From a virus: a stretch of 27,119 bases of DNA. The stretch's first letter is position 1, and each line of letters starts with the position of its first letter. This document shows, one piece after another, positions 7,539 through 12,732 of this stretch. The notes under the pieces were generated by a model, which had not been told where the DNA came from, made no database searches, and saw only the letters and a program-made list of their open reading frames with translations. Location: the IMG/VR virus record IMGVR_UViG_3300037042_002822, positions 1-27,119 of that record; one strand, written 5' to 3'. The position numbers and the translations under genes are program-made.

Positions 7539-8040
7539 GTCAGATCTTGAGAAGAAATACGCTGAAATCAAAAACCGGATGTATGGTAAAAACACAGCGG
7601 TAGTTAACGAAAATGCCATTCGTGCCGCACAACAGGTGCTGTGGGATACACCGCCAAACACATTTGATGATCTTGAGCCACCCATGCAAGTTGGCGGCGT
7701 GGCTGGCCCTACTGGGGTCATCATCCCAGAACCAGTTGTCAAGTCTGGCTTGACACCTCTGATCGACACCAAACAAAGCTACATGAATATGCTTTATTGG
7801 ATTGCCAAAAAGCACCGCATTGATCCCGCCCTGATCCAGAGCGAAGGTCGGAACAAGCGGTTGGTGGCTGCCCGCCATGAGCTTTGGTGGCGCGTGAGAA
7901 CTGAATTGAACTATTCTTTCCCACGTATTGCCCGCCTTGCACATCGGGATCATTCTACAATTATTTACGCTGTTCAAACTTTTGCTGCCAAGGCGCTTGA
8001 CAGCAAAGAAGCTCAGGTTCAGTCTGCAAAAACCGCGTAG
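7528..8040 (+). CDS. DnaA domain IV-containing phage protein
   Basis: 170 aa. Residues about 95-155 match the C-terminal DNA-binding domain of DnaA: a helix with RNKRLVAARHELWWRVR, a helix-turn-helix (SFPRIARLAHRDH) and the signature DHSTIIYAV (141-149), close to the DHSTVLYA of DnaA proteins. There is no AAA+ ATPase domain. The N-terminal 95 residues are helical then Pro/Gly-rich and unfamiliar. It overlaps RusA by 11 bases and lies one gene before the iteron-bearing initiator. I infer that it binds specific DNA in the phage origin or at DnaA boxes, either helping phage initiation or competing with host DnaA. Confidence 0.8.
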   Translation: MSYKSDLEKKYAEIKNRMYGKNTAVVNENAIRAAQQVLWDTPPNTFDDLEPPMQVGGVAGPTGVIIPEPVVKSGLTPLIDTKQSYMNMLYWIAKKHRIDPALIQSEGRNKRLVAARHELWWRVRTELNYSFPRIARLAHRDHSTIIYAVQTFAAKALDSKEAQVQSAKTA

Positions 8041-8061
8041 TCGTGGTAATCTCCCTCAACT

Positions 8062-8097
8062 TGGGCCAGTCTAGTTCCTCCGGGCTGGCCCATTTTT
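8062..8097 (+). terminator. Rho-independent terminator after the DnaA-like gene
   Basis: Perfect 8-bp inverted repeat TGGGCCAG (8062-8069) and CTGGCCCA (8085-8092) with a 15-base loop, followed at once by T5 (8093-8097). It lies 21 bases after the stop of the DnaA-like gene. Confidence 0.72.
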
Positions 8098-8105
8098 AGG
8101 GCCTT

Positions 8106-8144
8106 AAAAAACGAACCGCCCCAGTCGGCAAACCGGGGCGGCTC
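8106..8144 (-). terminator. Minus-strand intrinsic terminator facing the previous one
   Basis: CCGCCCC (8116-8122) and GGGGCGG (8135-8141) form a 7-bp GC-rich stem with a 12-base loop. On the minus strand it is followed by a T6 run (complement of A6 at 8106-8111). It would stop leftward transcription, although no leftward gene is visible just to its right; it may protect the RusA/DnaA-like genes from antisense transcription. Confidence 0.55.
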
Positions 8145-8164
8145 AAAAACAGAACGAGTGCGCG

Positions 8165-8198
8165 TTCTGATGATTTACACCCACAATATATAGTGGGT
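8165..8198 (+). promoter_or_regulatory. Candidate promoter/operator of the replication initiator
   Basis: A 6-bp inverted repeat ACCCAC (8179-8184) / GTGGGT (8193-8198) flanks an all-AT 8-base centre (AATATATA). TATAGT (8189-8194) could be a -10 box with TTCTGA (8165-8170) as a weak -35 at 18 bases. The repeat would sit on the -10 box, as an operator does. The half-site CCACWAT also occurs twice near 12631-12655. The 194-base gap 8041-8234 holds the two terminators and this element. Confidence 0.45.
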
Positions 8199-8234
8199 CG
8201 ATCATTGGAACAAGCCATATTGATGGGGTTCCAC

Positions 8235-8924
8235 ATGAGTTTCCAAGCAATGGCATGGGCTGTAAAACAACAGCTTCCTACCAATGAAAAGTTCCTCCTG
8301 ATTATGTTGGCAAACTATGCCAGCAACGATGAAGGCGAGTGTTTTCCCGCCATTGAAACGCTGATGCGCGAAACTTCATTGGCTCGTACCACTGTCAGAA
8401 AGTGTCTTCATAGTCTGCAAACCAAGGGTTATATCAGCGCCCATGAGCGGTGGTCAAATGGCCGCCAGCTTTCCAATTCTTACCGAATGGTTGTGGGTTG
8501 GGGGGAGGGGTCGCCACACGACCACCGGGGGTCGCCACACGACCGGGGGGGGTCGCCACACGACCCCACGGGGGGTCGCCACACGACCCCTAATCTATCA
8601 TTAGAACCTATCAATCAACCTAAAAAGGTTTTGCCTCCAAAGTTTGATGAGGCGGAATTGACCTTTGACTTTGAAATCTTCTGGGCGGCTTATCCCAAGC
8701 GTCCAAGCAACCCTAAGCAGCCAGCACTCAAGAGTTACCTGAAGGCTCGCAAGGAAGGGGCAACCAAAGAAATCATTATGGCGGGGGCTATGGCTTATGC
8801 CAAGACAAGGGCCGGGAAAGAAACTGAATACACCGCGATGGCGGCAACATGGTTGAACCAGAAGCGGTGGGAAGATGACTACGGGCCTGTGAAGGCGGTG
8901 CGTAATTCAGGTAACTTCGTATGA
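8235..8924 (+). CDS. Phage replication initiator, winged-HTH (lambda O-like in layout)
   Basis: 229 aa. The N terminus (MSFQAMAWAVKQQ) followed by a winged helix-turn-helix (NEKFLLIMLANYAS; ETLMRETSLARTTVRKCLHS; residues about 15-70) is typical of phage replication O-type proteins. Residues 91-118 are a repeat (GSPHD three times) encoded by DNA iterons. The C-terminal 90 residues carry the usual FW-AYPKR and ATWLNQKRWEDD motifs (149-154 and 205-215). I chose the ATG at 8235 because homologous proteins begin here and GGGG lies 6 bases upstream; GTG 8193 and ATG 8223 are alternatives. It should bind the iterons within its own gene and recruit the helicase encoded just downstream. The stop overlaps the next start as ATGA. 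Confidence 0.85.
   Translation: MSFQAMAWAVKQQLPTNEKFLLIMLANYASNDEGECFPAIETLMRETSLARTTVRKCLHSLQTKGYISAHERWSNGRQLSNSYRMVVGWGEGSPHDHRGSPHDRGGSPHDPTGGRHTTPNLSLEPINQPKKVLPPKFDEAELTFDFEIFWAAYPKRPSNPKQPALKSYLKARKEGATKEIIMAGAMAYAKTRAGKETEYTAMAATWLNQKRWEDDYGPVKAVRNSGNFV
8509..8588. repeat. Four iterons inside the initiator gene: probable origin of replication
   Basis: Four exact copies of GGTCGCCACACGACC at 8509-8523, 8530-8544, 8551-8565 and 8574-8588. Start-to-start distances are 21, 21 and 23 bases. Each copy is itself an inverted repeat (GGTCG / CGACC around CCACA), and G/C runs extend the arms in later copies. The last copy is shifted in reading frame (protein changes from GSPHD to GRHTTP) yet keeps the DNA sequence, so selection acts on DNA. 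An AT-rich stretch (8591-8640) follows. This is the layout of the lambda origin inside gene O. Confidence 0.78.
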
Positions 8925-9241
8925 GCGATGTGGAGGCGATTTTATCAGAGTTGGGGATAACTGGGCGGCGGTATCGCACTGGGGGTGGTAATTTCAAAAC
9001 TCTTTGCCCCCAATGCAGTCATAAACGTAAGCACAAATCAGATCCGTGCCTTTCCGTGCGTGTAGACGAAACAGGTGTTGGCATTCGGTGCCATAATTGT
9101 AGTTGGACAGAAGGTAGATTTTTCGATGGCTATCAGCGAACTTCACATGCAGTGGCTGGACAGCAGGGGCGTACTCAACGCCGCGATGGGTACGGGGATT
9201 TACTCCGGTCGGCGCGATCAGGATGGGCAAGTCAACGCTGA
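8921..9241 (+). CDS. Primase zinc-binding domain ORF (separate or frameshifted from helicase)
   Basis: 106 aa. Residues about 20-62 form a primase-type zinc ribbon: LCPQC, then a basic stretch, PCLSVRVD and IRCHNCSW, giving two CxxC pairs. In T7 gp4-like primases this module reads the template start site and precedes the Toprim domain in the same chain. Here the frame continues past the zinc ribbon into 40 Arg/Gln/Gly-rich residues with no family resemblance, while the expected Toprim continuation lies in the +1 frame from 9126. A T5 run (9119-9123) stands at the junction: removing one T would fuse both into a 567-aa primase-helicase. Natural split, programmed +1 slippage and an assembly error are all possible. 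It overlaps the initiator gene by 4 bases (ATGA). Confidence 0.75.
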   Translation: MSDVEAILSELGITGRRYRTGGGNFKTLCPQCSHKRKHKSDPCLSVRVDETGVGIRCHNCSWTEGRFFDGYQRTSHAVAGQQGRTQRRDGYGDLLRSARSGWASQR

Positions 9242-10625
9242 CGCGGCGGGTGACATCCTCGTTTTCCCATTCATTCGCAATGAGGCGGAGATTGGGGCCA
9301 AGTATCGCGCCAAGGGTAAGCGGTTCTGGCAGAAGCCAGATTGCCCAAAGCTGTTCTTCAATGGCGATGTATTGGATGACCCCAGCCTGATCGATGGCAG
9401 CCATGCGCTGGTCATTGTTGAGGGAGAGGTCGATGCCTTGTCTTTCATTGAGGCGGGTTATCCGTTCGTTGTTTCGGTGCCGGATGGCGCTCCTCCTGCG
9501 CGAGACAAGCATGGCCGATTGATCAGTGTGCCGGAAGGCACCGCAGACATCGACATCGACAACGATGACAAGTTCAGTTTCATTGTTAACGAGTGGGATG
9601 CACTGGCGAAGATCAAGTCGATTATTATTGCCACAGATGGTGACGAGCCGGGGCAGCGGTTGGCTAAGGAACTGGTGCGAAGGCTCGACAAGATCCGCTG
9701 CATGTTCGTGACCTACCCAGAAGGGTGCAAGGATGCGAACGAGGTTCTGGGGAAGTTTGGTAAGCAAGCGGTTTTGGATCTTGTTAAGAACGCCAAGCCT
9801 TATCCGGTCAGCGGTGTTTACACTTACGAAGATTTGCCGCCAGAGCTTCCGATTGAGACAGTCTACACAGGCTGGGACAGCCTCAATGGCTCTCTGAACC
9901 CATATAGACCTTGTTTTATGGTCGTGACGGGTTTCCCCGGCAACGGCAAGTCAACTTGGACTGTGCAGCTTGCCGCCCATCTGGCTTACCTGCATGGATG
10001 GAACATCGGCCTTGCCAGCTTTGAAATGCGGATCAAGCCTTATGTCACTGATCAGATTTCGGGTGCGTTCAAAGCCATCAGGATGCGTATGCCTTCAGGT
10101 GACGAGAACCTGACTGCCGAACGCTTCATCCAGAGGCGGTTCTATTTCATCGCGCCTGACCCAGAGGACGATGACACAGTTCACGACATCGATTGGCTTC
10201 TGGAGCGCATGACTACGGCGGTGATCCGGCACGGCATGAAAGTCTGCATCATCGACCCTTGGAACGAAATTGAACACCGCCGGGAGCGTGATGAGAGCAA
10301 CACCGATTATACCGGGCGGGCCATCAGGAAGTTGAAGGCATTTGCCCGCCGCTACGATGTGCTGGTGATCGTGGTGGCTCACCCAGTGAAGGGGGCCGGG
10401 AGCAAGGAGGCGCAAGACTTGGGCCTGTACGACATCAGCGACAGCAGCCACTGGGCGAATAAGGCTGACATCGGCGTGATAGTGGCCCGCCTTGGAGATC
10501 TGAGCATATCCAGCGAAACCGGGATCTTTATCAAGAAGATCAGATACCAACCAGACGCGGGTCAAATTGGCGATGTGACCCTGAACTTTAACCGGACAGA
10601 CCGCATTTTTGAGCAGCGTAATTAA
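9126..10625 (+). CDS. Toprim primase / RecA-fold replicative helicase (T7 gp4/Twinkle-like)
   Basis: 499 aa from ATG 9126. N-terminal linker (HMQWLDSRGV), then Toprim: ALVIVEGEVDALSFIEAG with catalytic Glu near residue 99, and IIIATDGDEPGQRLAKEL with the Asp-x-Asp pair near residue 172. The C-terminal RecA-like helicase has Walker A GFPGNGKST near residue 265, SFEM, Walker B VCIIDPWNE near residue 370, then VLVIVVAHPVKG and a motif-4-like SHWANKADIGVIVAR. It primes lagging strands and unwinds the fork. An in-frame ATG at 9075 lies inside the zinc-finger ORF; 9126 fits the family start of this segment. The true protein may be a fusion with the preceding zinc ribbon through a +1 shift. It ends the replication operon. 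Confidence 0.92.
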   Translation: MAISELHMQWLDSRGVLNAAMGTGIYSGRRDQDGQVNADAAGDILVFPFIRNEAEIGAKYRAKGKRFWQKPDCPKLFFNGDVLDDPSLIDGSHALVIVEGEVDALSFIEAGYPFVVSVPDGAPPARDKHGRLISVPEGTADIDIDNDDKFSFIVNEWDALAKIKSIIIATDGDEPGQRLAKELVRRLDKIRCMFVTYPEGCKDANEVLGKFGKQAVLDLVKNAKPYPVSGVYTYEDLPPELPIETVYTGWDSLNGSLNPYRPCFMVVTGFPGNGKSTWTVQLAAHLAYLHGWNIGLASFEMRIKPYVTDQISGAFKAIRMRMPSGDENLTAERFIQRRFYFIAPDPEDDDTVHDIDWLLERMTTAVIRHGMKVCIIDPWNEIEHRRERDESNTDYTGRAIRKLKAFARRYDVLVIVVAHPVKGAGSKEAQDLGLYDISDSSHWANKADIGVIVARLGDLSISSETGIFIKKIRYQPDAGQIGDVTLNFNRTDRIFEQRN

Positions 10626-10628
10626 TTG

Positions 10629-10643
10629 CCCAAGTTGGGTTTT
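10629..10643 (+). terminator. Weak hairpin plus T4 after the helicase gene
   Basis: CCCAA (10629-10633), one base, TTGGG (10635-10639), then TTTT (10640-10643). Because the loop must be at least three bases, the real stem is about 4 bp, so termination would be weak. It lies 4 bases after the helicase stop. Confidence 0.3.
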
Positions 10644-10648
10644 GACTA

Positions 10649-10704
10649 TTGAGGTGTCCCGAAAACGGGAATACAAGGATGGTCATAGGGCGAACGGTTC
10701 GCCC
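10649..10704 (+). promoter_or_regulatory. Regulatory cassette copy 1: -35-like TTGAGG, palindrome, 5' hairpin
   Basis: TTGAGG (10649-10654), the 14-bp palindrome TCCCGAAAACGGGA (10657-10670), ATACAA (10671-10676, possible -10), CATAGGGC (10684-10691) and a hairpin GGGCGAA/TTCGCCC (10688-10694/10698-10704). The start codon follows 40 bases after CATAGGGC. Two further copies with the same order and spacing are at 13406 and 13759. The palindrome lies between the putative -35 and -10, as an operator would. The hairpin would be at the very 5' end of the mRNA. Confidence 0.6.
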
Positions 10705-10723
10705 CTCACATGGAGATAGACCG

Positions 10724-11056
10724 ATGACCAAGACCAACATCAAGAACCTGCCCGAAGGCAAGTATTTCACCGAAATTGGTTACAGCCAGAGCTATCCGTG
10801 GGTGATGATCAAGCGCACCGATAAGACTGTCACTTTGGCCCGCGTGCTGGTGGATAAAGATCCGGCCTTCGTCCCCAACATTATCCCCGGCGGTTTTGCT
10901 GGTCACTGCGATAACCAGAGCGAACAGACTTGGCTCTACAAGGGCATCAGCCAGCGCGAAACCAAAACCATCCGCCTGACAAAGAAGGGTTGGAGCCATC
11001 AGGGTGTGCGCTTCTGGGAAGATGTGGCCCGCGAGTTTTACGACTGGAACTTCTAA
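10724..11056 (+). CDS. Conserved phage protein (110 aa), monocistronic, cassette-controlled
   Basis: The start is the ATG at 10724 with GGAGA 7 bases upstream. The protein has a beta-rich first half (GKYFTEIGYSQSYPWVMIKR; KTVTLARVLVDKDP), a central IPGGFAGHCDNQSEQTW segment and an aromatic end (RFWEDVAREFYDWNF). I recognise this pattern (GGFAGHCxNQ, then a C-terminal FYDYNF-like end) from a widespread phage and prophage family without known function. It stands alone between regulatory cassette copy 1 and a UUCG hairpin, so it is probably strongly expressed as a single unit. Confidence 0.82.
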   Translation: MTKTNIKNLPEGKYFTEIGYSQSYPWVMIKRTDKTVTLARVLVDKDPAFVPNIIPGGFAGHCDNQSEQTWLYKGISQRETKTIRLTKKGWSHQGVRFWEDVAREFYDWNF

Positions 11057-11063
11057 TTTTAAC

Positions 11064-11079
11064 GGGGGCTTCGGCCCCC
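11064..11079 (+). terminator. UUCG-tetraloop hairpin, copy 1
   Basis: GGGGGC (11064-11069), TTCG loop, GCCCCC (11074-11079): a perfect 6-bp GC stem closed by the very stable UUCG tetraloop, 7 bases after a stop codon. No T run follows on the plus strand, so it may protect the 3' end or terminate weakly. An identical 16-base element lies at 11797. Confidence 0.5.
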
Positions 11080-11106
11080 ATCACCACCCAACGCAAGGAG
11101 ATGCAA

Positions 11107-11307
11107 ATGTCTGAAGAACTGAAAAACGCTTCACATGAAATGGGTTTTGTTGGCAACTATCTTGTCCAATATGCAGCCGTATTTCACTACAGCGAAGACA
11201 AAGGAACGCAGCGGTATATGCTGAAGGAGATGATTAAGTTTGCCGACCGCGTGACGGCTGCTGCTGAGATCATGCGTAAGCAAATTGACAAGGGGGGTGC
11301 TGACTGA
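11107..11307 (+). CDS. Small conserved helical protein (66 aa)
   Basis: ATG 11107 is chosen because AAGGAG ends at 11100 and leaves 6 bases; the in-frame ATG at 11101 would have none. Helical, mildly charged, no membrane segment: NYLVQYAAVFHYSED, then LKEMIKFADRVTAAAEIMRK. I do not recognise the function. The stop overlaps the next start as TGATG, so the two are coupled. Confidence 0.68.
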   Translation: MSEELKNASHEMGFVGNYLVQYAAVFHYSEDKGTQRYMLKEMIKFADRVTAAAEIMRKQIDKGGAD

Positions 11308-11492
11308 TGCGGCACATCCAATCCCTCGAACTGATCCGCAAGGTTCTCATTGAGGCCCGTATGGCGCTGGTCGAAGAAATGATTGAAAATCCAGAAAGCT
11401 CTATCCATTGGATTGATCACACGCCAAAGATTTTTAACCGCATTGATGAGGCGGTTTGTGAGTGCGACAGCTATGACATTAACAAGAGGTGA
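11307..11492 (+). CDS. Small helical hypothetical protein (61 aa)
   Basis: Starts at the ATG overlapping the previous stop by one base. Helical and acidic with aromatic residues in the middle (ENPESSIHWIDHTPKIFNRI) and two Cys near the C terminus (AVCECDSYD). No recognised motif. Part of a three-gene unit 11107-11790 ended by a UUCG hairpin. Confidence 0.6.
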   Translation: MRHIQSLELIRKVLIEARMALVEEMIENPESSIHWIDHTPKIFNRIDEAVCECDSYDINKR

Positions 11493-11496
11493 CGAT

Positions 11497-11790
11497 ATGA
11501 AGAACATTTCACCATATGCCAAAGCCGCTCTTGAGATCCTGAAACAGGGCGGCGTACTGCGTTCACAGAAACAGCGCGATGGCTCCGTTTTGATTTTCCT
11601 CTATGACGAAACTGGGAAACGTCTGGGTGGCACTTACAATTCCGTTCAGATCGTCCTTGATGGCATGGGCGTTCTCAATGGGGCAATTGTCCCAGAAGAT
11701 GGTCACCATGTGTGCGAATGGATTTACTGGCCGCAGGAAGAGCCTTGGGACTACGATCCCCGGTCGATGGCTAACACAGTGTACGCATAA
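11497..11790 (+). CDS. Hypothetical protein (97 aa), last gene of a three-gene unit
   Basis: Start ATG 11497 has AGAGGTGA just upstream; the frame extending back to 11383 only shadows the previous gene. The N-terminal helix (SPYAKAALEILKQGGVLR) is followed by strands (GSVLIFLYDETGKRLGG) and an acidic/aromatic end (HHVCEWIYWPQEEPWDYDP). The shape suggests a small alpha/beta domain. No known function. The UUCG hairpin at 11797 follows the stop by 6 bases. Confidence 0.68.
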   Translation: MKNISPYAKAALEILKQGGVLRSQKQRDGSVLIFLYDETGKRLGGTYNSVQIVLDGMGVLNGAIVPEDGHHVCEWIYWPQEEPWDYDPRSMANTVYA

Positions 11791-11796
11791 CATAGA

Positions 11797-11812
11797 GGGG
11801 GCTTCGGCCCCC
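11797..11812. terminator. UUCG-tetraloop hairpin, copy 2, between convergent genes
   Basis: Same 16-base sequence as at 11064: GGGGGC, TTCG, GCCCCC. It fills most of the 22-base gap between the plus-strand stop at 11790 and the minus-strand stop at 11813, touching the latter. The stem can form in either transcript, though the UUCG loop exists only in the plus-strand RNA. No T run on either side. Confidence 0.5.
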
Positions 11813-12070
11813 TTACGATCTCTTGATCAAATAGCGTTTGGCTTCGTGCAAATCTTCGGTGGCTTCTTTGAGTTTTATGTTCAGCAAATCAATTTCGTCT
11901 TGCATCAAATCAATAGCCTCCACGAGGGAGGCAAATGCGTTCATGGGCGGGCGGTCTTCAATCCATTTACGCATTTCAGTGATGTTAAAAGATGGAATGG
12001 CATCTGGCCGTTCAAGCCAGTCTGACCATTCATCTTTTGCAGATCTCACAAGGGCTGGGTTAAGTTTCAT
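11813..12070 (-). CDS. Coiled-coil hypothetical protein (85 aa), end of minus operon
   Basis: Residues about 45-82 form a heptad-rich acidic coiled coil (SLVEAIDLMQDEIDLLNIKL). The N-terminal part has several Trp (DEWSDWLERPDAIPSF). No enzymatic motif. Overlaps the upstream gene by 11 bases and its ribosome site is weak, suggesting translation coupled to that gene. It is the last gene before the UUCG hairpin. Confidence 0.6.
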   Translation of the reverse strand: MKLNPALVRSAKDEWSDWLERPDAIPSFNITEMRKWIEDRPPMNAFASLVEAIDLMQDEIDLLNIKLKEATEDLHEAKRYLIKRS

Positions 12071-12194
12071 GTTCCAAAGCCTGTTTGATGATGCGTTTAA
12101 TAATTCTCAAACTTGGCTTGTCCGGGTTGGGTATGATGGCATCAATTTTCTTGAGCGCAGAAATGGCGCTTTCAGCCCGATGGACTTCAGCCAT
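12060..12194 (-). CDS. Very small hypothetical protein (44 aa)
   Basis: The ATG at 12194 overlaps the upstream stop by one base (TGATG). A longer reading from 12260 (66 aa) would overlap the previous gene by 67 bases and is less likely. Helical with an IIPNPDKPS turn in the middle and a basic C-terminal helix (LRIIKRIIKQALEHE). No function recognised. Confidence 0.45.
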   Translation of the reverse strand: MAEVHRAESAISALKKIDAIIPNPDKPSLRIIKRIIKQALEHET

Positions 12195-12412
12195 CAACCG
12201 CTCTGCGCCATACCACGCAGCCTCAGTCTGCTCTCCGCTTCCAGTGTCCTGCGCCGCCATTTGTCGTTATCCCGTTCCCGTTCATGGAGAAGATCTTGGA
12301 GCAATTCGATTTGATTGGCGGCCTCAGACAAAAGCCGGATGTGCCGGGGAGAGATACTCCCAGCCTTGATAGCCGCCAGTTGTCGAAGGCCGTCAATCAA
12401 TGGTGTTTTCAT
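12194..12412 (-). CDS. Small coiled-coil protein related to the 17.3-18.3 kb paralogue array
   Basis: 72 aa. The pattern LIDGLRQLA then SEAANQIELLQDLL followed by an Arg/Glu-rich coiled coil matches the D-I/L-x-x-L-R ... EAA-x-x-I-E-x-L layout of the four tandem genes at 17290-18275, placing it in the same small phage family. No biochemical role is known to me. The ATG overlaps the stop of the HTH gene (ATGA), so it is coupled to it. Confidence 0.6.
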   Translation of the reverse strand: MKTPLIDGLRQLAAIKAGSISPRHIRLLSEAANQIELLQDLLHERERDNDKWRRRTLEAESRLRLRGMAQSG

Positions 12413-12624
12413 AGGGTCGGGTTATCACCAACAGGCGTTGCTGACAACACCACCTTAGGCTTCCTTTTTGTTGGCTGCCTCTTGTGCGGGTTGACTGCAA
12501 AATAGGCCGCAGGAACGCTCACTTTGAATTTGCGAGCGATTTGCGTGTAAGTAGCACCGCTCTGCCGCATCTCGCGGGCTTCGCTGTGCCATGTGCCTTG
12601 CGGCACTTTGGATGTTTCGGTCAT
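12409..12624 (-). CDS. Small HTH DNA-binding protein (71 aa), first gene of minus operon
   Basis: Residues about 14-45 read as a helix-turn-helix: EAREMRQSGATYTQIARKFK then VSVPAAYFAVN; a Lys/Arg/Pro-rich tail follows. This is the shape of small phage or resolvase-type HTH modules that start a new DNA contact after a short N-terminal arm. ATG 12624 is preferred over an in-frame TTG at 12630. It leads a four-gene leftward operon divergent from the transglycosylase and may regulate the shared intergenic region, where CCACWAT half-sites lie. Confidence 0.65.
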   Translation of the reverse strand: MTETSKVPQGTWHSEAREMRQSGATYTQIARKFKVSVPAAYFAVNPHKRQPTKRKPKVVLSATPVGDNPTL

Positions 12625-12630
12625 GCTCAA

Positions 12631-12661
12631 CCACTATGTGTTATTAACCACAATGGGTCAA
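12631..12661 (-). promoter_or_regulatory. Promoter of the minus-strand HTH operon with CCACWAT repeats
   Basis: Read on the minus strand: TTGACC (12661-12656), a 17-base spacer and CATAGT (12638-12633). The expected start point is near 12626, only about 2 bases before the ATG at 12624, so the transcript may be leaderless. On the plus strand the same bases contain direct repeats CCACTATG (12631-12638) and CCACAATG (12648-12655), 17 bases apart, covering the -10 box and spacer. Confidence 0.5.
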
Positions 12662-12700
12662 GATATGCCTTGCCTTCGCCGCAATGTTTCCCCACGATTG

Positions 12701-12720
12701 TTCGTTCTGTTAACAACGAA
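12701..12720 (+). promoter_or_regulatory. Inverted repeat before the transglycosylase ribosome site
   Basis: TTCGTT (12701-12706) and AACGAA (12715-12720) are separated by 8 bases. The repeat ends where the GAGGA ribosome site starts (12721-12725), so it could be an operator or a leader hairpin. No clean sigma-70 promoter for the plus-strand gene is visible between 12625 and 12732. Confidence 0.35.
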
Positions 12721-12732
12721 GAGGAATTAACG

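Noticed and set aside
8509-8588. Repeat array that could be taken for a small CRISPR
   Set aside because: Spacing between units is only 6-8 bases, the array lies inside a coding gene and no cas gene is present; iterons explain it better.
8994-9767. Minus-strand frame of 257 aa opposite the primase
   Set aside because: Opposes the catalytic Toprim region of a certain gene and shows no domain.
12484-12732. N-terminal extension of the transglycosylase
   Set aside because: It overlaps the opposite HTH gene and would place 83 residues before the signal peptide.
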